64,000 bases of DNA from Pseudomonas aylmerensis. Its GTDB lineage: Bacteria; Pseudomonadota; Gammaproteobacteria; Pseudomonadales; Pseudomonadaceae. The translations under genes and the position numbers were made by a program. The notes under the pieces are model-generated. The model was given only the letters and a program-made list of their open reading frames with translations, had not been told where the DNA came from and did not search any database. The stretch is from contig NZ_MAUE01000047.1 in the NCBI RefSeq assembly GCF_001702265.1, positions 21,146 through 85,145 of the forward strand. Reading direction: 5' to 3'. Position 1 is the first letter of the stretch, and the number at the start of each line of letters is the position of its first letter. Below, one piece after another: positions 23,329 through 31,086 of the stretch.

Positions 23329-24438
23329 ATGACCCCGAAGAATCGCAAGAAACTCGTAGTTGCCCACTCCACGCGGGAGGGTGCGCCACAGCATGAGGTG
23401 GAAACCAATCGTGCGCTGGCGCGCTGGCTGGCGCAGATCCTCGGGCTGAAGTTCGGCGGCAGCTATGACCCCGACCAGCACGCCGACCGAGCCCTCTACC
23501 TGTTGCCCACGCAGACCCTGGTCGGCGCGGCCCAGGCCCGCGCGCTGAACGTCAACGGCCCCGAAGACCTTTGGGGCGGCTATGTGGATCACGACTTCAT
23601 CTGCACCAAAGCCATCAGCCATGGCGTTTTGGGCCCGGATGCGGTGACCCCACCCGGCTGGTCGCCATTGTTCTGCGAGCGGGTACGCGACGTCGTGCTC
23701 GACGGCCTCAGCGTATTTGCCCTGCAGGATGCACGCGAAGCCGCGACACGCTTGCTCTACAGCGGCCCGATTCGCTTGAAACCGGTGCATGCCTGCGCCG
23801 GGCGTGGCCAGGAAGTGATCCGCAGTCTCGACGCGTTCGATGTGGTGCTGGCGCGACCGAACGCCGCGCAACTGTTTGAGAGCGGCGTGGTGCTGGAGCA
23901 GGACTTGCACGACGTCATCACCCACAGCGTGGGCCAGAGCTTTATTGGCGAGCACGTGCTCAGTTATTGCGGCGAGCAGTTCCTGACACAAGACGCACAC
24001 GGCGAAGAGGTGTACGGCGGTTCCGATTTAATCGTGGTCCCGGGCGACTACGAAAAGCTGCTCGCCCTCGCGCTGCCGGACGACGTGCGCCAAGCCATCG
24101 AACAAGCACAAGTTTTCGACGCGGCCGCCGATGAGGCCTACCCTGGCTTCTATGCCTCGCGGCGCAACTACGACATCGCCCAGGGCCTGGACAGTGACGG
24201 CCAGCGCCGCAGTGGCGTGCTCGAACAATCCTGGCGCATGGGCGGGGCCAGCAGCGCGGAAGTCGCGGCGTTGCAAAGCTTCATCAACCACCCCGGCCTG
24301 CGCGCGATCCGGGTGTCCTCGGTGGAAACCTACGTGGAGCAGGCGCTGCCCGCCGATGCCATCGAGGTGTACCGCGGCCCGGCGGAAAACAGCGAGTTTC
24401 TTCTCAAGTACGTGACGGTTAAATCTTATGACGGCTAG
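23329..24438 (+). CDS. DUF3182 family protein, ATP-grasp-like
   Basis: The 369-residue protein has no known function. It resembles the DUF3182 family from memory. The segment 'YSGPIRLKPVHACAGRGQEV' (about residues 140-160) looks like the nucleotide-binding lysine and glycine loop of ATP-grasp enzymes, and 'FESGVVLEQDLHD' may be the matching acidic part. No signal peptide or membrane segment is seen. A 'aagggggac' site precedes the ATG. Its last 11 bases overlap an alpha/beta hydrolase gene, so the two are probably translated together and may act on the same substrate. Confidence 0.65.
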   Translation: MTPKNRKKLVVAHSTREGAPQHEVETNRALARWLAQILGLKFGGSYDPDQHADRALYLLPTQTLVGAAQARALNVNGPEDLWGGYVDHDFICTKAISHGVLGPDAVTPPGWSPLFCERVRDVVLDGLSVFALQDAREAATRLLYSGPIRLKPVHACAGRGQEVIRSLDAFDVVLARPNAAQLFESGVVLEQDLHDVITHSVGQSFIGEHVLSYCGEQFLTQDAHGEEVYGGSDLIVVPGDYEKLLALALPDDVRQAIEQAQVFDAAADEAYPGFYASRRNYDIAQGLDSDGQRRSGVLEQSWRMGGASSAEVAALQSFINHPGLRAIRVSSVETYVEQALPADAIEVYRGPAENSEFLLKYVTVKSYDG

Positions 24439-25183
24439 AAGCGAAAGCATTGCGATCGATATCGACGACGAACAGATGAGCGCCACCTTCCTGAGCCCCA
24501 AATCCAAAGTCCCGGGCGTGTTGTTTGTGCACGGCTGGGGCGGTAGCCAGGAGCGCGACCTGGAGCGTGCCAAAGGCATCGCCGGCCTCGGCTGCGTGTG
24601 CCTGACCTTCGACCTGCGGGGGCATGCCGGCACCGGTATCCCGTTGTCGCGCGTTACCCGCGAAGACAACCTGCGCGACCTGCTGGCAGCCTACGACCGG
24701 CTGCTCTCGCACCCGGCCATCGACACCTCGGCAGTGGCGGTGGTGGGCACCAGCTACGGCGGTTACCTGGCGGCAATTCTGACCTCGTTGCGCCCGGTGC
24801 GCTGGCTGGCGCTGCGTGTGCCAGCGCTGTATCGCGATCAGGAATGGCTCAAGCCCAAGCGCGATTTGGACAAGGCCGACCTGATGGATTACCGCAGCAC
24901 GCTGGTTCACGCTGAGACCAATCGCGCGCTGCATGCCTGCGCGCAATTCACCGGGGATGTGCTGATCGTCGAATCGGAAACCGACGACCATGTGCCCCAT
25001 GCGACCATCATGAGCTACCGCGCGGCCTGCCAGCAGACGCACTCGCTGACTCACCGCATCATCGATGGCGCGGATCACTCCCTTAGCGATCCAGTGTCCC
25101 AGCAGGCCTACACCTCGATCCTGGTGGACTGGATTACCGAGATGGTGGTGGGCGAGCGGTTGAGCATTATCCAGTCTCAATAG
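24428..25183 (+). CDS. Alpha/beta hydrolase
   Basis: The 251-residue protein has an alpha/beta hydrolase fold. The oxyanion-region 'LFVHGWGGSQERD' is near residue 32 and the nucleophile elbow 'VGTSYGGY' carries Ser109. Asp near 'VESETDDHVPH' and His in 'GADHSLSDP' complete a likely triad. It resembles dienelactone hydrolase or acyl-peptidase-like members; the substrate is unknown. Its start overlaps the DUF3182 gene by 11 bases. No signal peptide is present, so it should be cytoplasmic. Confidence 0.8.
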   Translation: MTARSESIAIDIDDEQMSATFLSPKSKVPGVLFVHGWGGSQERDLERAKGIAGLGCVCLTFDLRGHAGTGIPLSRVTREDNLRDLLAAYDRLLSHPAIDTSAVAVVGTSYGGYLAAILTSLRPVRWLALRVPALYRDQEWLKPKRDLDKADLMDYRSTLVHAETNRALHACAQFTGDVLIVESETDDHVPHATIMSYRAACQQTHSLTHRIIDGADHSLSDPVSQQAYTSILVDWITEMVVGERLSIIQSQ

Positions 25184-25192
25184 GGGGGCTTT

Positions 25193-25273
25193 GGATCGCT
25201 ATCGGCGGCAAGCCGATACCTACAGGGGGACGCATCGCAAATGTAGGCGCTGGCTTGCCAGCGATAGCGATCC
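25193..25273. repeat. REP pair (inverted REPIN-like element)
   Basis: Two arms of about 32 bases, 'ggatcgctatcggcggcaag...' and '...cttgccagcgatagcgatcc', are near-perfect inverted copies separated by 17 bases. The core 'ggcaagcc' / 'ggcttgcc' is typical of Pseudomonas REP elements. It lies between converging genes and could form a long hairpin at both 3' ends. Confidence 0.85.
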
Positions 25274-25290
25274 TCTCGGCAACATCTCTC

Positions 25291-26247
25291 TCAAGCCGGT
25301 GTTTTCTTCACCCGCAACGCCTTGGCCTTCGCCTCGACACCGACGTACATCACCAGAGCGATCAGCAGCGGCAGAATAAAGTAGATCGCGCGGTAGGCAA
25401 TCAGCCCGGCAAGCAAACTGCCGCGCGAGGCTTCATGTTGCAGCAGGGCAATAAACACCGCCTCCAGCACGCCCAGCCCGGCGGGGATATGCGTGATCAC
25501 GCCGGCAATCGCGCTGATCAGTAACACGCCGAGCACGAGCGGGTAATCCAGTTTCGCCGGCAGCAAGGTGAAAATCACCGCTGCCATCAACGACCAGTTC
25601 AACGCCCCCAGCGCCAATTGCAGGCATGCCATGCGTAGCGACGGCAGGTTGATCTCGATCCCGCGAATCGACCAGGCGCGCTTTTTCGAAAACTGGCAGG
25701 CCGCCAGATACCCCAGGCTGGCCAGGACCAGCAACACACCAATGCCCTGCAATGCACCGCTGCTGACTTTCCACCCTGGCGGCATCGTCACCAGGCCGCT
25801 GCTGAACACCACCCCGGCCAGGGCCATATAGCCAAACCAATTGGTGGCCAGGCTCAGGCCGAGGATCTTGGCGATGTTGCCAGTGCTCACCCCCAGCCGC
25901 GAATACAGCCGATAACGCATCGCGATGCCGCCGACCCAGGCGCTCAGGTTGAGGTTGAACGCATAGCTGATGATGCCCACTGGCAGGATCTGTTTCCAGC
26001 GCAGGGGCTGACGGATGTAGGTGCGGCCGATCAGGTCGAAGCAGGCGTAGACGACAAAGCTGCACGCTGTCAGCCCACCCGCGATGATCAGCGTGCGCAC
26101 CTTGAAATTGCCGAGGGTCTCGAACACCTCGCTCCAGTCGATGCGCCGAGCGAGCAGGGTGAACAGCACGATCAACAACAGGAAGAACGCGACAGTCAGC
26201 GGTTTCTTCCAGCGCGCGAATCGAGAACCGCTGGCTTCAGACGTCAT
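25291..26247 (-). CDS. ybhN: YbhN-like membrane protein (lysylphosphatidylglycerol synthase transmembrane family)
   Basis: The 318-residue protein has about eight predicted membrane helices and matches the flippase-like transmembrane domain family that includes E. coli YbhN and the membrane half of MprF. 'SYAFNLNLSAWVGGIAMRYR' and 'ITHIPAGLGVLEAVFIALL' are the recognisable conserved segments. Its role is unknown, and lipid transport is plausible. The start overlaps the end of the cardiolipin synthase gene by 11 bases; E. coli keeps ybhP-clsB-ybhN in the same order, which supports a shared phospholipid role. Confidence 0.82.
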   Translation of the reverse strand: MTSEASGSRFARWKKPLTVAFFLLLIVLFTLLARRIDWSEVFETLGNFKVRTLIIAGGLTACSFVVYACFDLIGRTYIRQPLRWKQILPVGIISYAFNLNLSAWVGGIAMRYRLYSRLGVSTGNIAKILGLSLATNWFGYMALAGVVFSSGLVTMPPGWKVSSGALQGIGVLLVLASLGYLAACQFSKKRAWSIRGIEINLPSLRMACLQLALGALNWSLMAAVIFTLLPAKLDYPLVLGVLLISAIAGVITHIPAGLGVLEAVFIALLQHEASRGSLLAGLIAYRAIYFILPLLIALVMYVGVEAKAKALRVKKTPA

Positions 26248-27499
26248 GGGGCGAACGCTCGAAAGGTTTCAGGCGGGGCTTGTGCGCCGGCAACCAGCCC
26301 GTCAGCGCGGGGAAGTGGCGCATCACATGGAACACCAGGAAACCCACGGTCAGCCGCCACAGCCACAGGCGCGGCTTGCGGTTTTCCGGCATGGTCCGGC
26401 AATGCGTGTCAGCGAGTACTTCCAGGCGCTCGTAGAGCTGCTGGTTGAAGGCGCGGTCACGAATCAGCACATTGGCTTCCAGGTTCAACGACAGGCTCAG
26501 CGGGTCGAGGTTGCTCGAACCGACGGTGCTCCATTCGTCATCCACCAGCGCGACCTTGCCGTGCAGCGGCCGCTGGCAATACTCGTGAATCACCACACCG
26601 TCCTTGAGCAGGTAGTCGTAGAGCATGCGCGCAGCCAGTTTGGCCAGCAGCACGTCAGGCTGGCCCTGCATGATCAGTTGCACGTGCACGCCACGGCGCG
26701 CGGCGTTACGAATCTCGCGCAGCAGGCGGTAGCCGGGGAAGAAATACGCGTTGGCGATCACCACACGTTTCTGCGCCTTGCTCAGGGCGTGGATATACGC
26801 CTCTTCGATGTCGTCGCGATGCTGGACGTTGTCGCGATAGATCAGGCGCACCAGGCCTTTGCCTTTCTCGGTGGCCCACAGCGAAGGGCGTTGCTGGCGC
26901 CGGCGCCAACCGCGGCGTGTACGGACCTGTCGACCGCTTTGCGCGAGGGCGAAATGATGCAGGTCGGCCACCGCCGGGCCCGTCACCTGCACCGCGTAAT
27001 CCTGCTTGGCCTCGGGGCCGAAATCGCCCAGATGGTCGGCGGAAAAATTGATCCCGCCGATAAACGCCACGGTCGCATCCACCACCACAATCTTGCGGTG
27101 CAGGCGGCGAAACCAGTTGGTGCGGATGCCCAGTGTCTTGGACGCCGGGTCAAACATCTGCACCGTCACTCCTGCCTCCGCCAGCTCACCGAGAAACCCC
27201 GGGCTCAGCTCGCCGCAGCCAAAACCATCCAGGCTTACGACCACCTTGACCCCGCGTTGCGCCGCCTCGATGAGGATGCCCTGCAGCTCGTGGCCGACCT
27301 TGTCTTCGAAGAGGATAAAGGTCTCCAGCAGGATCTCCCGATGCGCTTCACGCATCGCTTCGAAGACCCGAGGGAAATACGCCTCGCCGTTCTCCAGCAA
27401 CTCGACCCGGTTGTCGCTCTGCCAGCCGTAATCCAGGTCGCGGGCCTTGGCTTCATCCGGCGGCTGATCGGTAGCGATGTGTTCCACGGCAACGTTCAT
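26237..27499 (-). CDS. clsB: Cardiolipin synthase B
   Basis: ClsB makes cardiolipin, and in E. coli also phosphatidylglycerol, from phosphatidyl donors. The 420-residue protein has two phospholipase D HKD motifs: His134, Lys136 and Asp141 in 'LHRKIVVVDATVAFIGG', and His313, Lys315 and Asp320 in 'LHGKVALVDDEWSTVGSSN'. A hydrophobic segment near the C terminus ('LWRLTVGFLVFHVM') may hold it at the inner membrane. It overlaps the upstream ybhP-like gene by four bases and the downstream ybhN by 11, forming one operon. Confidence 0.92.
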   Translation of the reverse strand: MNVAVEHIATDQPPDEAKARDLDYGWQSDNRVELLENGEAYFPRVFEAMREAHREILLETFILFEDKVGHELQGILIEAAQRGVKVVVSLDGFGCGELSPGFLGELAEAGVTVQMFDPASKTLGIRTNWFRRLHRKIVVVDATVAFIGGINFSADHLGDFGPEAKQDYAVQVTGPAVADLHHFALAQSGRQVRTRRGWRRRQQRPSLWATEKGKGLVRLIYRDNVQHRDDIEEAYIHALSKAQKRVVIANAYFFPGYRLLREIRNAARRGVHVQLIMQGQPDVLLAKLAARMLYDYLLKDGVVIHEYCQRPLHGKVALVDDEWSTVGSSNLDPLSLSLNLEANVLIRDRAFNQQLYERLEVLADTHCRTMPENRKPRLWLWRLTVGFLVFHVMRHFPALTGWLPAHKPRLKPFERSPHDV

Positions 27500-28272
27500 A
27501 GCTCAATCTCCACCGACAGGGGCGCGTGGTCTGACAAATGTGACCAGGGGCGGGCAGTGAGCACTCGCGGGTTATGCACCTTCACGTTGCGCACATAAAT
27601 GCGGTCCAGCGGCAGCAATGGCAGGCGCGCCGGGAAGGTGCGTGCGGGTTTGCCGTGGGTTTCGATGAACACTTCCTTCAGGCCGCTCTGGCTGAGGTCG
27701 GCACGCTGGCGCCAGTCGTTGAAATCGCCGGCAACCACCAACGGTGCATCGTCCGGAATCTCGCGGATGCGCTGCTCCAGCAAGCGCAATTGCTGCTGGC
27801 GATGCACCTCGCGCAGGCCCAGGTGAATACAGATGGCGTGCACCTCTTGGCCGGTGCCCGGCAGGCGCAGCACGCAATGCAACAGGCCACGGTTTTCATG
27901 CCCGCTTTGCGAAATGTCGAGGTTGTCGTAGCGCACGATCTGGAATTTCGACAGCAGCGCGTTGCCGTGGTCGCCATGCGGGTAGACCGCGTTGCGCCCG
28001 TAGGCGAACTGCGGCCAGATGCTGTCGGCGAGGAACTCGTACTGCGGCATGTTCGGCCAGTCGCTATAGCGCTGGGGATGGCGCTCGTGGGTGCCATGGA
28101 TTTCCTGCAGGAACACCATGTCGGCACCGATACTGCGCACCGCTTCACGCAACTCGGGCAGGATGAAACGCCGATTCAGCGCAGTGAAGCCCTTGTGAAT
28201 ATTCACCGTCAACACGGTAAAACGCGTTATCGCGGTGGTGGGGGCGATGGGTACCCATTCCGGCTGTGTCAT
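27496..28272 (-). CDS. ybhP: YbhP-like endonuclease/exonuclease/phosphatase family protein
   Basis: The 258-residue protein belongs to the EEP superfamily of DNase I-like metal-dependent phosphodiesterases. Signature residues are Asn24 ('VNIHKGF'), Glu57 ('FLQEIHG'), 'AGDFNDW' and the final 'SDHAPLSVEIEL'. The substrate may be a nucleic acid or a phospholipid head group. The ClsB neighbour suggests the latter, but this is inference. No signal peptide is seen. It overlaps both clsB and the DUF72 gene by four bases (ATGA). Confidence 0.85.
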   Translation of the reverse strand: MTQPEWVPIAPTTAITRFTVLTVNIHKGFTALNRRFILPELREAVRSIGADMVFLQEIHGTHERHPQRYSDWPNMPQYEFLADSIWPQFAYGRNAVYPHGDHGNALLSKFQIVRYDNLDISQSGHENRGLLHCVLRLPGTGQEVHAICIHLGLREVHRQQQLRLLEQRIREIPDDAPLVVAGDFNDWRQRADLSQSGLKEVFIETHGKPARTFPARLPLLPLDRIYVRNVKVHNPRVLTARPWSHLSDHAPLSVEIEL

Positions 28273-29195
28273 GGCAACACCCCGGGTTCAGGCAACTTGC
28301 CGGGTTCGGTGAGGAGGTGCTTATCCAGCCCGAAACGCCCGAGCAACTGACGGGCATCGAAGGGCGCCCGCACCTTGATGTCGTTGTCGAAAAAACAGAA
28401 GACCTCGCGCTGCTTGCGCGCGGCGGGCTTGCGCTGCGGGTCGACCAGGTGCGCATCCGCCGGCTGCTTGCCGTGTGCCCAGCGCTCGATGCGATTACCC
28501 CAGCGCTCGAGGGCTTCATCGGTGTAGCCGCTGGCGTACAGCTGCTTGTCGCCATGCAAACGCAGGTAGAGGAAATTGGCGGTGACGTCTTCGAGGTACG
28601 GCCACTTGCCGGCGGTGTCCGCCACCACCAGGGCCACGCCGTACCGAGCCAGCATCTGCACAAACTCAGGCACCGCAAAACTCTTGTGCCGGATCTCCAC
28701 CGCATGACGCAGGGCGCGCTTGCCATGAGCCTGCAGGCTCGCCTTGCCGTTCAGGCGTGCCTCATGCTGGCGGGCGAGGGTCGCGGCTTGCACCGTGTCA
28801 GTGGGCAAGTCGGCGAGGAAGGCTTCGAACAGCGCTGGGTCGAAGGTGAAGCTGGGCGGAAATTGCCAAAGGATGGGGCCGAGTTTTTCCTGCAGCTCCA
28901 GTACCCCGGAGGCGAAGAAATTCGCCATTGGCTTGTGCACCTCACGCAGGCGCAGGATATGCGTGATATAGCGCGGTGCCTTGACGCTGAACATGAAGTC
29001 TTCAGGGGTGTCGGCGTACCACTCGGCGTAGCGCTTGGGGGTTTGCAGCGCGTAGAACGAGCCATTGATTTCAATGCTGTTGACGGCACGTGACGCAAAC
29101 TGCAACTCGCGTTTCTGGGTCAGCCCCTCGGGGTAGAAATCCCCGCGCCAGGGCGTGTAGCGCCAGCCGGAAATGCCGATATGAATCGCCGCCAT
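28269..29195 (-). CDS. DUF72 (YecE-like) domain protein
   Basis: The 308-residue protein is a DUF72 member with a predicted TIM-barrel fold; the function is unknown. It shows the typical N-terminal 'HIGISGWRYTPWRGDFYPEG' and 'QFASRAVNSIEINGSFYALQ', the central 'PRYITHILRL' and 'LWQFPPSFTF', and a conserved 'FFDNDIKVRAPFDA' near the end. It is the first gene of the minus-strand group with ybhP, clsB and ybhN. It begins about 100 bases from a long array of REP repeats. Confidence 0.82.
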   Translation of the reverse strand: MAAIHIGISGWRYTPWRGDFYPEGLTQKRELQFASRAVNSIEINGSFYALQTPKRYAEWYADTPEDFMFSVKAPRYITHILRLREVHKPMANFFASGVLELQEKLGPILWQFPPSFTFDPALFEAFLADLPTDTVQAATLARQHEARLNGKASLQAHGKRALRHAVEIRHKSFAVPEFVQMLARYGVALVVADTAGKWPYLEDVTANFLYLRLHGDKQLYASGYTDEALERWGNRIERWAHGKQPADAHLVDPQRKPAARKQREVFCFFDNDIKVRAPFDARQLLGRFGLDKHLLTEPGKLPEPGVLP

Positions 29196-29295
29196 GGTGA
29201 CTCCCGTGAATGGTGGGTCGAGTGACCTCCGTTCTGGAATGACTGCGCTATTTGCGCGAAAGTTTCCACGGTCCTACAGACGGCACCCGCTAAAA

Positions 29296-29712
29296 CTGTG
29301 GGAGCGGGCTTGCTCGCGAAGGCAATCTGTCAGCAATGAATTCATCGACTGACCCACCGCCATCGCCGGCAAGCCAGCTCCCACATGGGGTTGAGGCGTG
29401 GCCGAATCAGTGCCCGGAAAAAACTGTGGGATTGAAGGTGTTGCCGGATCAGCGCCCGGTAAAAAACTGTGGGAGCGGGCTTGCTCGCGAAGGCAATCTG
29501 TCAGCAATCAATTCATCGACTGACCCACCGCCATCGCCGGCAAGCCAGCTCCCACATGGGGTTGAGGCGTGGCCGGATCAGTGCCCGGAAAAAACTGTGG
29601 GAGCGGGCTTGCTCGCGAAGGCAATCTGTCAGCAATCAATTCATCGACTGACCCACCGCCATCGCTGGAAAGCCAGCTCCCACATAGGATTGAAGGTGCT
29701 ACCGGATCAGTG
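29296..29712. repeat. Tandemly amplified REP-pair array between the DUF72 and MFS genes
   Basis: Three copies of a unit with 'gtgggagcgggcttgctcgc' ... 'ggcaagccagctcccac' follow each other, the copies starting near 29296, 29467 and 29595 (spacings 171 and 128). Each unit is an inverted REP pair with the same 40-base loop ('aatctgtcagcaat...'). The unit boundary 'gatcagtgcccg' is also the 3' end of the neighbouring MFS gene, including its stop codon, so the array probably grew by duplication from that gene's end. No gene lies in this 511-base stretch. Confidence 0.88.
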
Positions 29713-30909
29713 CCCGACCACACTGCGTGTCGAACTCTCGGGATACACCGGACCAAGGCGGTCCAGCCGGCCACTCCACGCGGTCAGCGCCAGGGCCACC
29801 AGCACCACCAGCCCGCCAATCCACGCCGTGTGGATCAGGCCCATATGGGCCACGATCAATCCACCCGCCCAGGCACCACCGGCGATTCCCAGGTTGAACG
29901 CGGCGATATTCAGCCCCGACGCCACGTCCACCGCATTCGGCGTGTGATGTTCGGCCTGGCGCACCACATACACCTGCAGGCCGGGCACGTTGCCGAAGGC
30001 GACCGCGCCCCACACCAGCACGGTGGCCAGGGCCAGCCAAGGATTGCTGGCGGTCATCGTCAGGACAAACAGCACGGCCGCGAGCAGGGCAAAGATGATT
30101 TTCAACGCGCTGATCGGGCCGCGTTTATCCGCCAGCTTGCCGCCCCAGATGTTCCCGGCCGCGACCGAGATGCCATACACCAGCAGCACCAGGCTGACCG
30201 TGCCGGCGCTGAAGCCGGAGATGTCCTGAAGGATCGGCGCCAGGAAGGTAAACGCGATGAACGAGCCGCCGTAGCCGACGGCTGTCATTGCGTACACCAG
30301 CAGCAAACGCGGTTGCTTGAGCACTTGCAGTTGTTGCAGCAGCGACGCGGGTTTGCTGTGGGCGATGTGCTTGGGCACGTAGATCAGGCTGCCGATAAAC
30401 GCGATCACACCCAGGGCGGACACGGCGAGGAAGGTTTCGCGCCAGCCGAAGTGCTGGCCGATAAAGGTGCCCAGCGGCACACCCGTGACCAGGGCGACGG
30501 TGAGGCCGGTAAACATGATGGCAATTGCGCTGGCGGCCTTTTCCTTGGGCACCAGGCTGGTGGCGATGGTCGAGCCGATCGAGAAAAACACCCCGTGGGC
30601 CAGGCCGGTAACGATCCGCGCCAGCACCAGCGATTCATAACTCGGCGCCTGCCATGCCAGCAAGTTGCCAAGGGTGAACAGCACCATCAGCGACAGCAGC
30701 AGGAGTTTGCGCGGCACCTTGCCGGTGAGCGCGGTCAGCACCGGCGCGCCGATGGCCACGCCGAGGGCGTAGAGGCTGACCAACAGGCCGGCGGACGGCA
30801 GGTCGACACCCAGGTCGGCGCCGATGGTGGGTAACAGGCCAACGATGACGAACTCGGTCGTCCCGATGGCGAAGGCGCTGAGGGTCAGCGCGAGCAAGGC
30901 AATGGGCAT
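29707..30909 (-). CDS. MFS transporter, AraJ/YdhP-type efflux family
   Basis: The 400-residue protein has twelve predicted membrane helices and matches the DHA1 sugar/drug efflux group with AraJ and YdhP. 'FAIGTTEFVIVGLLPTIGAD' (first helix) and 'GLAHGVFFSIGSTIATSLVP' (helix 5) are strong family segments. I chose the second methionine because 'ccggag' lies seven bases before it; the first, eight codons upstream, has no ribosome binding site. The substrate is unknown. Its 3' end is embedded in a REP array. It is divergent from the MscS gene. Confidence 0.85.
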   Translation of the reverse strand: MPIALLALTLSAFAIGTTEFVIVGLLPTIGADLGVDLPSAGLLVSLYALGVAIGAPVLTALTGKVPRKLLLLSLMVLFTLGNLLAWQAPSYESLVLARIVTGLAHGVFFSIGSTIATSLVPKEKAASAIAIMFTGLTVALVTGVPLGTFIGQHFGWRETFLAVSALGVIAFIGSLIYVPKHIAHSKPASLLQQLQVLKQPRLLLVYAMTAVGYGGSFIAFTFLAPILQDISGFSAGTVSLVLLVYGISVAAGNIWGGKLADKRGPISALKIIFALLAAVLFVLTMTASNPWLALATVLVWGAVAFGNVPGLQVYVVRQAEHHTPNAVDVASGLNIAAFNLGIAGGAWAGGLIVAHMGLIHTAWIGGLVVLVALALTAWSGRLDRLGPVYPESSTRSVVGH

Positions 30910-31086
30910 GGCTGCAACTCCGGTGGGTTTCATTCAGGAGCGCAGTGTCTGGTTTTGGCCTGTGCGGAAAAAGCCAGGGATCGGCATTTGATATTTGCCT
31001 GCAGGTCAAAGATCTCGGAACAGGGGAACGATCAGGGTTCAAACCCGTCAGTTCCTTACACACCCTGTTGAAGGAGGCCCGGCGTT

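Noticed and set aside
25184..29712. CRISPR array as explanation for the repeats
   Set aside because: Repeats are inverted REP cores with unequal spacing and conserved loops; no regular direct repeats with unique spacers occur, and no cas genes are present.
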